DNA from: [Scytonema hofmanni] UTEX 2349 | GTDB taxonomy: Bacteria > Cyanobacteriota > Cyanobacteriia > Cyanobacteriales > Nostocaceae | Length of the DNA: 64,000 nucleotides | Assembly: GCF_000582685.1 (NCBI RefSeq) | Contig: NZ_KK073768.1 | Span: forward strand, 4,216,190-4,280,189 | Direction: 5' to 3' | In this document: positions 1 through 8,516 of the stretch, piece by piece | How positions within the stretch are numbered: position 1 is the stretch's first letter | Layout: every line of letters begins with the position of its first letter | Made by a program: the position numbers and the translations under genes | Notes under the pieces: model-generated | Databases searched by the model: none | Seen by the model: the letters and a program-made list of their open reading frames with translations, nothing else | What the model was told of the DNA's origin: nothing

Positions 1-57
1 TAAGTACTAATACTGATTAATGGGTAGTCAATAGTTAATTTGTACTGAAGAAGATTT

Positions 58-1029
58 TTAGCGATCGCACCTTTTTTGCCCCACCTCACCAAATCGCGTT
101 GCTCCCGTAGGAGAGGGTTTATCCCAAGATAAACGTCTGTAAAAACCAACTTTACCTCCTCCTGAGTTGTACGCTCCTCCCATAGCTTCACGCTTTAATT
201 CTTCAGGTAAATATTTCCAATTTTGCCCTTCTTTTAAAAGTCTAAGATACTTCAGACGTTTTTCAGAGTAAGGAATAAACTGTGGCTGCAAGTCAACTAA
301 CTCGAATATAGCATCTCTAAGAGTACGCCATTTCGGTAAATTGATCCCATCTTCGCTATGAGTAGCTAGAGGAAATGTGAAAGCTTCATTATCTCTAGAA
401 CCAATAAATATAACGCGCTGTCTATTTTGTGGAACACCATAATCTGCTGCTTCTAAGAGGTTGTAAACCACGTTGTATCCAAGCGCTTTCATTTCAGCCA
501 ACACAACCGAAAGAGCAGCACCACGCATTTCATCTAATTCCAATGGTTGTCCTTTACGCATGTCTATCGGTCTATGTCGGATAGGAGCAGATAGCAATCC
601 TCTCACGTTTTCCATAACAAAGAAACGTGGCTGAATTTCTCTAACTATGCGGATAAAGTCCATAAACAAACTGCCGCGAGGGTCCATCACTGAACCACGT
701 AACCCTGCTGTACTAAAAGGTTGACAAGGTGGACCACCAATTATTAAATCTACTTCCCCAGGTTGTAAAGTCCTGCCAATATCTAAAATACGTCCTCCCT
801 CGCACAGTAACTCTTGAGCTTCTACTTTCGTTATATCCCTTGGTACAGCAATTTCTTTGAGGTGTGGTCGATTAAGAGCTATTGTTTTTGTGGCATCAGA
901 ATCATTTTCTACCACACTTACAGTATGAAATCCTGCCTGTTCTATGCCAAGGTCTAAACCAAAAGCTCCTGTAAAAAGTGAAATAGAGATTAGTTTACCT
1001 TTTATCAATTTTGTCACTCCTAAATACAC
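58..1029 (-). pseudogene. DNA (cytosine-5) methyltransferase, C-terminally truncated
   Basis: Methylates cytosine C5 in a DNA target, using S-adenosylmethionine. The catalytic half is intact: motif I (SLFTGAFGLDLG, residues 17-28), motif IV GGPPCQPFS with nucleophile Cys102, motif VI ENV (140-142) and motif VIII QNRQRV (201-206). The protein stops just after WDKPSPT, where related enzymes continue into the target-recognition end and motifs IX and X. The last 15 or so residues look unrelated, and the stop lies next to a HIP1 octamer. Motif X helps bind AdoMet, so the product is probably inactive, although a split enzyme continuing before base 1 cannot be excluded. The start is a GTG; an in-frame GTG five codons later is an alternative. 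No cognate endonuclease is seen. Confidence 0.7.
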
Positions 1030-1153
1030 TACAGTGGTAAAAGAAAAGGTCTATGTTAGTAATATCAATTGTTGATGCTTGCTGAGAAATGAGTGCTTTC
1101 CGCTCTGGCACAGAAAGTGCTATCAAAGTCTCAGCGGTTAATTTTGTAGGCAT
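995..1153 (-). CDS. Possible small ORF upstream of the methyltransferase (52 aa)
   Basis: A 52-residue frame begins MPTKLTAETLIALSVPERKA and overlaps the start of the methyltransferase by about 35 bases on the same strand, which would suit translational coupling. The first 30 residues look protein-like (helical, charged). The tail, with its Cys-His-Cys residues, looks less natural and may mark a frameshifted or truncated upstream gene. No family is recognised. It could be a control-type protein or a remnant. Confidence 0.3.
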   Translation of the reverse strand: MPTKLTAETLIALSVPERKALISQQASTIDITNIDLFFYHCSVFRSDKIDKR

Positions 1154-1291
1154 AAATACTCGATAAAAATCAATGGCTTTCTTATTGTTCCCAATATTGA
1201 AGTAGTATCAACAAACCTACAAATAGGAAACGCAATGTAGTAAAAAATGCAACCAATGATTAGCAATGTGAAAATAAAATGGGGAGTCCCG

Positions 1292-2494
1292 CTAGTCCCC
1301 AGTCCCTAGTCCCTCGCTAAAGCGTTGCATAAATCGGCGATCAATCCAGTCTTTGAGACGCCACAATAATTTATGCGGTGGCAAAGTGAAAAAACCTCGT
1401 GTAGCGATCGCACGTTTATCCCCAGTACCAATTAAACTTAAATATTGTTTCTGTGGTTTGTAAGGTAGTGGTGATTTTCCTAATAAAATTCGCTGCAAGT
1501 TCTCAAATAAAGGTTTACCTTGCCTAACTGCAAATACACCAGCTTTCGGACGCGGATGATTTACCATAGTGGCAATATCACCAGTAGCAAATATGTGTGG
1601 ATGTGTTAGCGATCGCAATGTGTCATCAACGAGAATAAAGCCTAGCTCATCGGTTGCTAATTCTGTTGTTTTTAACCACTGTGGTGCTGATGCTTGAGTT
1701 ACCCAAAACAAGCGATCGCATTTCACTTTCAACCCAGATTCACATATGATATTTAATTCATCTTTCTCTATAGAACTAAAGTTATTAGGTACAACTTGAC
1801 ACACACTTTCCCCCAAATGCAGTTGCATCCCCCGCTTAATCAAAAGTTGTGTAACTAACCGGCGCACCGATGGATGATAATGAGGCATCAGTTCCGCGTC
1901 ACGCTGAAATAAATGAATTTCCAACTGAGAAAAATTCTTTTCCCGCTTTTTAATAGCTAGTAAATGAGCTTGCATTGATAGCGCCAATTCTACACCGCCG
2001 GCACCACCACCTACTACTCCAATCCTGATTAATTTTTCGGGATTTTCAGCGACATCCTCAAGTAACTGATACCAATGTTCTAATAGTTGCGCTACAGGTT
2101 TAGCCGGAATTGCATATTCTGCACCTGATACAGATAGAGTAGCAGGAGTGCTACCAATATCAATTGACAGCACATCAAAAGTTACAGGTGGACGGTTAGC
2201 ACAAAAAACTTTATTATTTTTTAAGTCAAGACCCACTGCTTTATCGATGTATAATTGTGTTTGAGCAAATTGAGCTAAACGTTGCAAATCGATGTGACAT
2301 TCATCATGAGTGTAAAATCCGGCAATGTGTCCAGGTAGCATTCCAGAGTAGGGTGTATCTGAAGCTTCGGTAATCAAGGTTAACCGTACTCCTGGTAAAG
2401 GTTTCATCCCAAACATCAAAAGTGCGATCGCATGGCTATGACCGCCACCAATCAGCACTAAGTCTTTTACAATTGATTGTGTATTTTGTTGCAT
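1292..2494 (-). CDS. FAD-dependent pyridine nucleotide-disulfide oxidoreductase, SelD N-terminal type (stand-alone)
   Basis: A 400-residue two-dinucleotide-fold flavoprotein related to NDH-2. The FAD fold is at residues 12-22 (LVLIGGGHSHA), the NAD(P)H fold near 159-171 (GVVGGGAGGVELA), and the second FAD contact in IFATGDIA near residue 300. The PYSGMLPGHIAGFY segment and WRLKDWIDRRFMQRFS end are typical of the family that in many cyanobacteria is fused to the N-terminus of selenide water dikinase (SelD). Here the frame stops where the linker to SelD would begin and no SelD domain follows. It probably acts as a quinone or small-molecule reductase; the substrate is unknown. ATG start. It is monocistronic. 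Confidence 0.8.
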   Translation of the reverse strand: MQQNTQSIVKDLVLIGGGHSHAIALLMFGMKPLPGVRLTLITEASDTPYSGMLPGHIAGFYTHDECHIDLQRLAQFAQTQLYIDKAVGLDLKNNKVFCANRPPVTFDVLSIDIGSTPATLSVSGAEYAIPAKPVAQLLEHWYQLLEDVAENPEKLIRIGVVGGGAGGVELALSMQAHLLAIKKREKNFSQLEIHLFQRDAELMPHYHPSVRRLVTQLLIKRGMQLHLGESVCQVVPNNFSSIEKDELNIICESGLKVKCDRLFWVTQASAPQWLKTTELATDELGFILVDDTLRSLTHPHIFATGDIATMVNHPRPKAGVFAVRQGKPLFENLQRILLGKSPLPYKPQKQYLSLIGTGDKRAIATRGFFTLPPHKLLWRLKDWIDRRFMQRFSEGLGTGD

Positions 2495-2633
2495 TTGGTA
2501 AATCCCTTGAGGAATTAAAAATTACAGATAAATTTTCTAAAAATCTATTTTTCTAGACTTTAATTATTATTTATGTATATAAATTAAAAAAATATTAACT
2601 TTTGCGGAAAAAGTATAGCAGTGCTGAAAAGTT

Positions 2634-2666
2634 AGATTCCCGACTTCTTAAAGAAGTCGGGAATCT
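2634..2666. repeat. Near-perfect palindrome, 16-bp arms
   Basis: Arms AGATTCCCGACTTCTT and its exact complement are separated by a single base. It lies in the 414-base gap between the flavoprotein and the first pentapeptide-repeat gene, where nothing else is recognised. It could form a hairpin on either strand, but no T-run follows, so it reads as a dispersed palindromic repeat rather than a terminator. Confidence 0.7.
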
Positions 2667-2908
2667 GAACACCGTGAATTTTCATAAATCATCTATGATT
2701 GCTATAGTATATATAAATTATGAAAAACTGCTATATAAAGATTTGGTGTATTGAAAGTAAAGAATAATACGTATTGAATAGCACAAAGTTAAGATTCTAC
2801 TAAAAACAGCCTAACAGTAAAATTCCTCCTTTAGAAGCTTGTCAACCAAAATAGAATCGCCCAAAATCAACATAAGTTGCTCAAATTAAGCTTGAGGGAT
2901 AGTAATTA

Positions 2909-3490
2909 ATGGAAGTGGGAGGTAAAAACATAGTAACTAATCTGGATGCAATCTATAAAATCGAGCAAATCGCCAAGAACGATCCACTACAACACTGGGA
3001 AATCATGGAAATGCTCGCGATTTTTGTGCGAAATAATGCTCCTTACATACCCCAAGAGAAATCAAACAGCAACTTAAAAACCAAAATTCGTACAGATATT
3101 CAAGCAGCTCTAACAGTGATTGCGAGGAGAGATGTCAAAAAAGATCCGGAAAATCAGCTACTTGATTTGAGCTATACGGATATGCGGGGGGTAAACCTTA
3201 ATGGTGCTAACTTAGCAGGAGCGAATCTATATCAGGTTAACCTGGCAGGGGCAAATCTCAAAAGTGCTAACTTAAGTGGTACAATCCTAAGTGCATCTAA
3301 CCTGGCTGAAGCAAATCTCAGTGGTGCTAACTTAGCAGGAGCAATTCTCAATGCGGCAAACCTCTGTGGAGCAAATTTGCATCAAGCCAATTTACATCGA
3401 GCTAATTTGTTTCTAGCTAATTTACATTACACAAATCTCAGTGGTGCAAAACTGGATCGGGCAAACTTCCGGGATGCTAACCTGTATTAA
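2909..3490 (+). CDS. Pentapeptide repeat protein (cytoplasmic, short)
   Basis: A 193-residue protein. Residues 1-80 are a helical region (AIYKIEQIAKNDPLQHW, then DIQAALTVIARRD) that closely parallels residues 110-220 of the larger paralogue immediately downstream. From about residue 85 onward it is A(N/D)LXX pentapeptides, which fold as a right-handed quadrilateral beta-helix. The two membrane segments of the paralogue are absent, so this looks like a soluble, shortened duplicate. ATG start. The molecular role of this subfamily is unknown. Confidence 0.8.
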   Translation: MEVGGKNIVTNLDAIYKIEQIAKNDPLQHWEIMEMLAIFVRNNAPYIPQEKSNSNLKTKIRTDIQAALTVIARRDVKKDPENQLLDLSYTDMRGVNLNGANLAGANLYQVNLAGANLKSANLSGTILSASNLAEANLSGANLAGAILNAANLCGANLHQANLHRANLFLANLHYTNLSGAKLDRANFRDANLY

Positions 3491-3718
3491 ACAGACATCC
3501 AAGAAGCCAAATATCTAGATTTTCAGCAGATGAAATCGGACGCAGTAAAAGTGAGTTTTGTACGTCTGTAAAGCATCTACGCTCATATTTCATCTAAACC
3601 AATCTACCAATTGTAAAAGTAAGAATAATTAAGACTTGGGGCACATATTGCAATTTGGAGATAAATGCTATATTGTTTTTGCCAATAATCATTCTAAAAT
3701 GTGAGGAAGACTTTTGCT

Positions 3719-5188
3719 ATGTCTGCTAAGAAGACAGACACGCTTTTGAGTTGGTTGATAGCCGTATCGGTTATATTTACTGTTTCATTAACTCTAATTT
3801 TATTGGCATTTTCTCATCATGAGAAAGTGTCAACGCAGCAAGAAATAGAGAATAGAAATCAAACATTAACAACTTCTGCAATAGTTTTTTTAGGGCTAGC
3901 AGGAATGATTAATGCTTATTATGGAGCAAAGCGTACAGAAGCTTTAGAAAATAGTGCGATCGCATCTCAAAGAAACATCGAACTCGGCATTGAAAATAAC
4001 AAACTCAATCAAGACAGGTTAATTGCTGAACGCTTTATCGCAGCAATTGAACAGCTTGGACATGACAAAGTATCAACCCGGACAGGTGCAATTTACGCTT
4101 TAGAACGAGTTGCTCAAGATTTTCCTAAAGAACACTGGACAATCATAGAAATTCTCTCAGCTTTTGTGCGCGAGAATGCTCCGATCCAGGTCTCACAACC
4201 GCAACAAACCGAGGAAGATTCTGAACCTCGTTTTGGCAGACACACCCGCGTCAACCATCGCGAACATCCCGACGACCCCAACTGGTTGGAAGAATCACCC
4301 CGCATTCCTACAGATATTCAAGTGGCTTTAACAGTCATCGGTAGACGCGATTCACGAAAAGACCCGGTAAATCAGAAAATTGATTTACGCAATACTCACA
4401 TCAGACGTGCAGACCTGCGTGGAGTAGATTTTGCCGGAGCAGACTTGAGTGGATCTGACCTTTGTGGTGCAGACTTGCGATCAGCCGATCTCTGTGGTGC
4501 AGACCTGGAAAAAGCTCAACTCTGTGGTTCAATTTTGTATGAAGCCAACTTGCAATCATGCAACTTGAGTGGGGCAAACATGAACGGAGCTAATCTGAAT
4601 AAAGTTAAGCTTTGTGGAGCAAACTTGCGTGGAGCTAACCTCTCTGGTGCAAGTTTGCGTGCGGCAAATCTCACCGACGCCAACCTTTATAAAGCCAACT
4701 TGCAACAAGCAACTTTAAAACTTGCCAACCTTTCTGGTGCAAAGTTGTTTTTAGCCAACTTGCAACAAGCAAAATTTGGTAAAGCTAACTTGCAGGGTGC
4801 TGGTTTGATTGGAGCGAACTTACAACAAGCAAACTTGAATGGAGCCAATCTTCGGAACGCAAATTTGAATGCCGCCAAACTGCAACAAACAGAGGTATTG
4901 TTTGCTAATTTGTCTGGAGCAAGTTTGATAGAAGTTGATTTATATAGAGCAAATTTGATGGGAGCCAATTTGCAAAGAGCAATCCTTCATGAAGCTAACC
5001 TTTGTGAGGCAAACTTGATGGGGGCAAACCTTTATGGGGCAAATCTTTGCGATGTCAAATTAGAAGGGGCAATTTTGACAGGTGTGAAAAATTTAGACCC
5101 ACAGCAGATTAGAGGAGCATTGGGCGATCGCACAACTCGTCTACCTGATAATGTTGAAACACCAATGCATTGGCGGCAAACTGTCTAA
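3719..5188 (+). CDS. Membrane-anchored pentapeptide repeat protein
   Basis: 489 residues. Two membrane segments lie near residues 10-35 and 60-80. They are followed by a helical domain (NNKLNQDRLIAERFIAAIEQ, then a segment ending HWTIIEILSAFVRENAP) and from about residue 225 by some 45 A(D/N)LXX pentapeptides, giving a long beta-helix. The ATG at 3719 is preferred over a GTG at 3701 because GAGGAAGA sits 8 bases before it. The conserved helical domain occurs in many cyanobacterial pentapeptide proteins. The topology suggests a cytoplasmic beta-helix tethered to a membrane; the partner is unknown. It is a tandem paralogue of the gene at 2909. Confidence 0.85.
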   Translation: MSAKKTDTLLSWLIAVSVIFTVSLTLILLAFSHHEKVSTQQEIENRNQTLTTSAIVFLGLAGMINAYYGAKRTEALENSAIASQRNIELGIENNKLNQDRLIAERFIAAIEQLGHDKVSTRTGAIYALERVAQDFPKEHWTIIEILSAFVRENAPIQVSQPQQTEEDSEPRFGRHTRVNHREHPDDPNWLEESPRIPTDIQVALTVIGRRDSRKDPVNQKIDLRNTHIRRADLRGVDFAGADLSGSDLCGADLRSADLCGADLEKAQLCGSILYEANLQSCNLSGANMNGANLNKVKLCGANLRGANLSGASLRAANLTDANLYKANLQQATLKLANLSGAKLFLANLQQAKFGKANLQGAGLIGANLQQANLNGANLRNANLNAAKLQQTEVLFANLSGASLIEVDLYRANLMGANLQRAILHEANLCEANLMGANLYGANLCDVKLEGAILTGVKNLDPQQIRGALGDRTTRLPDNVETPMHWRQTV

Positions 5189-5321
5189 ATAACAATCGCA
5201 TTAATTGATTACTTGGGTGCATCTTATTTTTATTAAACATCACTAAAAATTAATTTGATATTATTTAATGAGAAAATATTTATATTTCCGAAATATCTGT
5301 GATTATTAATGTTTAACTTAG

Positions 5322-5403
5322 AGGAGGTACATGCCTAAAACCCAAAACTCTGTAGAGACGTTCCGGCGGAACGTCTCTATGTATATTTAATCACAACGCA
5401 AAT
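5322..5403 (+). repeat. MITE-like element, left copy flanking the CHAT gene
   Basis: About 82 bases containing a GTAGAGACG palindrome with a TTCCGGCGGAA core. The reverse complement of 7108-7194 matches it almost base for base (GTACATGC, AAAACCCAAAACTCTGTA, palindrome, TATATTTAAT, ACAACGCAA). The two copies face each other around the CHAT-PCD gene and the small ORF at 6478-6750. Confidence 0.7.
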
Positions 5404-5419
5404 TACATATATATTCGCT

Positions 5420-6415
5420 ATGAATACCGATACTACTCTCAAATCAATCTTGCTACTGTCTGCGAACCCTAAGCGCACAAAGAGCCTACGCTTACAGGAG
5501 GAGGAAGAGGAAATTAAGATGCGATTACGTCTTGCAGGATATGGTAAGGTTCCCATCAACTCCCGTGGTGCAACTAAACCAAGAGATATTCAGCAGGCAA
5601 TGTTGGACTTCAAGCCCCAGATTGTACACTTTAGTGGTCATGGAGCTGGGGAGGATGGCTTAGTCTTTGAAGATGCAGCGGGACAAGAAAAATTAGTTAG
5701 TTCTGAAGCATTAGCCAACCTATTTGAACTTTTCTTTCAGCGAGGAGTAGAGTGTGTAGTTCTGAATGCTTGCTATGCAGAGTTCCAAGCTCGTGCGATC
5801 GCTCAACATATTCCCTACGTAATCGGCATGAATCAAGCCATTGGGGATCGTGCTGCCATTGAATTTGCTGTGGGTTTCTACGCAGCTGTAGGTGCTGGGG
5901 AAACAATTGAATTTGCTTATAAATTAGGATGCAATACGATTCAACTCGAAGGTATTCCCGGACATTTCATTCCTGTTCTTTTTACAAAAAATCAAAACGG
6001 CTCTAACAACAACTCCTCAGTCCAAAATAGTTTCTTAAGCGTTTATCCAACTCCTCCACCAGAAAAACCACAGCCAATTAGTGAGGAGTATATTCAAATT
6101 GCTCTTAGCCATAGCTTATGTAAATGGAAAAAAGTTGTTAGCCAACTACCTGAAGATCCAACCAAAGAGCGCATTGAACTTTTTCGTCAGTACAACTTCA
6201 AAACATTCCTTGGAGCAATTGAATTCATGCATCAAGTTGCACCTGGGTGCGATATTCAACTCCATCACCCTCGCTGGGAGAACATTTGGTGTACACTTAG
6301 AGTCTATCTAACTACCTGGGATATCGATCATAAAATTTCTGATCGAGATATTCAATTAGCGAAATATTTAGACCAAGCTTTCTCCAATTTTTCAGGTGCG
6401 GAGCTAAAGGAATAA
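5420..6415 (+). CDS. CHAT caspase-like protease fused to a PCD (DCoH-like) domain
   Basis: 331 residues with two domains. Residues 8-190 are a CHAT-type peptidase: ILLLSANP, HFSGHG with candidate catalytic His74, and VVLNACYA with Cys118. After a Pro/Asn-rich linker (190-220), residues 225-322 match the pterin-4a-carbinolamine dehydratase fold: YNFKTFLGAIEFMHQVA, then LHHPRWENIW (His282, His283), VYLTTWD and SDRDIQLAKYLD (Asp310). The third active-site histidine of the family (THE/THD) is Trp300 here, so dehydratase activity is doubtful and the domain may serve in dimerisation or partner binding. CHAT proteins act in bacterial self/non-self and cell-death pathways. No caspase substrate is recognised nearby. 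The gene is flanked by inverted MITE-like copies. Confidence 0.85.
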   Translation: MNTDTTLKSILLLSANPKRTKSLRLQEEEEEIKMRLRLAGYGKVPINSRGATKPRDIQQAMLDFKPQIVHFSGHGAGEDGLVFEDAAGQEKLVSSEALANLFELFFQRGVECVVLNACYAEFQARAIAQHIPYVIGMNQAIGDRAAIEFAVGFYAAVGAGETIEFAYKLGCNTIQLEGIPGHFIPVLFTKNQNGSNNNSSVQNSFLSVYPTPPPEKPQPISEEYIQIALSHSLCKWKKVVSQLPEDPTKERIELFRQYNFKTFLGAIEFMHQVAPGCDIQLHHPRWENIWCTLRVYLTTWDIDHKISDRDIQLAKYLDQAFSNFSGAELKE

Positions 6416-6477
6416 GTCTCTATGACATCTGAAATATTTATGCAGCAAGGCTTCTAAAAAACTTTTTGGTTTACTCA

Positions 6478-6750
6478 TTAAAACATAGGATTGTGTTCAT
6501 AATCCCAACATTTGTTATCACGCCAAGTTCTACGGGTATGCTCACATTGAGATTGTTCACTCAGCCAAGGAATCGATGTTGGGTGGTTCACGCTACTAAA
6601 TGTGGAATCTACGTTATAGAATGAGAGTATTAGCGAAGCTATACAAAAGCCAGAAGTCGGTAATACGGTCACAAACACAGCAAAGAACATAATTTTTGCT
6701 CTTGTCGAAAGTTGAAATTTGCCTTGTTTAATACTCTGGCGATCGCGCAT
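6478..6750 (-). CDS. Hypothetical single-pass membrane protein (90 aa)
   Basis: An unrecognised small protein. It has a basic N-terminus, one membrane segment near residues 19-43 (MFFAVFVTVLPTSGFCIASL), and a polar tail with two cysteines (SQCEHTRRTWRDNKCWDY) that would form a small extracytoplasmic domain. It ends about 60 bases from the convergent CHAT gene. The codons and composition look protein-like, but no homologue comes to mind, so it may not be expressed. Confidence 0.45.
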   Translation of the reverse strand: MRDRQSIKQGKFQLSTRAKIMFFAVFVTVLPTSGFCIASLILSFYNVDSTFSSVNHPTSIPWLSEQSQCEHTRRTWRDNKCWDYEHNPMF

Positions 6751-7107
6751 ATATTTTCCCGGATATAAGTAGAACAGTTAAACGTAAAATGCCAACTTTA
6801 TAGAAAGCATACATAAGCAAAATTTTGCTTTCTGCCTTCTAGTTGATATAAACAACGAAAAGAATAAAAGCGATGCAAATATTTGCACTAAAAAATTGTG
6901 TTAAAAACTTTATTTGTTTGCTAACTTTATAGGCGTGTATATCCTGTGGCTGTATGTAATCTATCTATAAGTTGATTTTTGCACCCTCTTCTCTAAAAGC
7001 AAAGATGCTAATGGTGATTTTTACTAAGAAAAAATACTTAAGTGTTGTTTTTAAAGATTATGTGTGTTTTTTCTTCTAGCAAATAATTTTATTTTTTGGT
7101 ACATATA

Positions 7108-7194
7108 CAGCGGATTGCGTTGTCATTAAATATACGTAGAGACGTTCCGCTGGAACGTCTTTACAGAGTTTTGGGTTTTACGCATGTACCTTCT
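7108..7194 (-). repeat. MITE-like element, right copy flanking the CHAT gene
   Basis: Inverted copy of 5322-5403, carrying a GTAGAGACG palindrome with a TTCCGCTGGAA core. Its outer end CAGCGGATTGCG resembles the end of the element at 54571-54671, so the three are probably one family. Confidence 0.65.
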
Positions 7195-7341
7195 AAACTT
7201 CCGGTATTATAAAACGTCCTTATTACAATCCCACGTTTTTAAACGTGGGTACTTCTTCCTTCTTCCTTCGTGAACAGATAAATTCTTTGTCTGCGGTGAC
7301 TCTTCGATTGCAGACATAGCCACCTATCCTTGAATATGCAT

Positions 7342-7412
7342 TAGATATCTCCAGAGTCATACGTAGAGACTACCAAGTGCTACGTCTCTACATCTTTTCT
7401 GGAGATGTCTAT
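7342..7412. repeat. MITE with TAGAtATCTCCAGA termini
   Basis: About 71 bases. Terminal inverted repeats TAGATATCTCCAGA and TCTGGAGATGTCTA enclose an ACGTAGAGAC palindrome with a TAGCA-type core. It directly abuts the next element. Confidence 0.55.
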
Positions 7413-7507
7413 TAGACATGTGGTAAAAATTAATTATACGTTAACTGAAACCCTTGTAAAGACGTTCCGGTGGAACGTCTCTAGGTATTTTCTACCAGAT
7501 GTCTAAT
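7411..7507. repeat. MITE with ATTAGACAT termini
   Basis: About 97 bases. ATTAGACATSTGGTA and its complement bound the sequence AAATTAATTATACGTTA, ACCCTTG and a GTAAAGACG palindrome. The right terminus touches the TGA stop of the cysteine-protease gene, so the insertion may have fixed that 3' end. Related copies are at 26062, 36003 and 55201. Confidence 0.6.
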
Positions 7508-8307
7508 CACATCGAACCCATAACAACTCCCCAGAAATAATCCTCAAAAGGTCTTTCATCAAGGTCAATGTGAAATTTTTTTGCCCAAGAATAAATATCC
7601 AAGCTGACACGTCCGCTTTCTTGGTCAAGCCACGAACCACCTTTAAATGAGATATTTCCTAATAACGTAATCCAGTGATTTGGGTAAGGTAAAAAAGGCT
7701 TTTTGCCGCCAAGCAAACCTGCGGCAGTAATCAAACCAAACGCTACACCCCCAGAATCGATAATAGCTGATGCTTCAGTCAAAGCTTCGTATTCTCCAAA
7801 TAAATATGTATGAATATACTTGACTTGACGATAACCTAATACTTCTCGCGTCCAGCCTTTCATCTCCCAAGATTTTGTCATCCCAGACAAATTCCGGATA
7901 ATATCTGGCGATTCTATTTCAATGTTAAAAATAAAGTTTTCTGCTTCTCTTAGTGTTGCTAAAACCATCCAATCGGCTTGACTTAATCGCAGTCTCCCTC
8001 GACTTTTAACAAGTGTTTGCGATGCTTTAATGCGTGTAGTCTGTCCTTGAAAACCACCAGTTTCAAATATACTGCGGCAAATTTGCACATAACGCAATGG
8101 TTGTTTGCGAATCAGTTCAAACAAAATAGACGCGGGTCCGCAAAACGGTTGTCCACCTTGGTTAACTTGAAATGGATCGCTAACACGCGATCGCATGTCC
8201 GCAAGTACTTGGTTTTTATCTAAAGTTACCCAAACACCGGGTACATTGGATTTTTCAAAGTCTGCGATCGCTGAAACAACTGCTGGATCTAACTGCTGAG
8301 AATTCAT
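7507..8307 (-). CDS. Putative papain-like cysteine protease
   Basis: 266 residues, no signal peptide and no membrane segment, so probably cytoplasmic. QPFCGPAS (Cys56) resembles the nucleophile helix of papain-fold (clan CA) peptidases. NHWITLLG (His211) fits the catalytic histidine, and LDIYSWAKKF (Asp237 or nearby) fits the third position with a following Ser-Trp. The order Cys-His-Asp/Asn and the spacing suit the fold, but the family assignment is my inference and overall similarity to named peptidases is weak. It could be a toxin or effector-type protease. The ATG start is preceded by weak Shine-Dalgarno pairing. It is a lone gene between MITEs and the TRAP binding protein. Confidence 0.5.
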   Translation of the reverse strand: MNSQQLDPAVVSAIADFEKSNVPGVWVTLDKNQVLADMRSRVSDPFQVNQGGQPFCGPASILFELIRKQPLRYVQICRSIFETGGFQGQTTRIKASQTLVKSRGRLRLSQADWMVLATLREAENFIFNIEIESPDIIRNLSGMTKSWEMKGWTREVLGYRQVKYIHTYLFGEYEALTEASAIIDSGGVAFGLITAAGLLGGKKPFLPYPNHWITLLGNISFKGGSWLDQESGRVSLDIYSWAKKFHIDLDERPFEDYFWGVVMGSM

Positions 8308-8516
8308 ATATTTATGCTTTTTACCGAAAGTACCCGATTGTTAATTACCTTGACTACAGTACCGATGACCAGTAATTCGCAAATAATCTTAACAAATGGA
8401 ATTATTTGTAGTGATTGTGTTTTATAACTCCGAAAAATTCCATATTTTCCGAGTAAATGGGCTTTAAAATACTAAAACTGAATCAAACAAGATTTTCTAT
8501 TTAAATTAGCAAAATT

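Larger units (their letters stand above)
6751..7506. other. 756-base intergenic region of repeats
   Basis: AT-rich, with no protein-coding frame that I would support. It contains a MITE-like copy (7108-7194), a short hairpin made of CCCACGTTT and AAACGTGGG around 7232-7251, and two adjacent palindromic MITEs (7342-7412 and 7411-7507). Confidence 0.6.

Noticed and set aside
4687..4968. Lys/Ala/Phe-rich frame antisense to the pentapeptide-repeat gene
   Set aside because: A shadow of the repeated A(N/D)LXX codons on the opposite strand.
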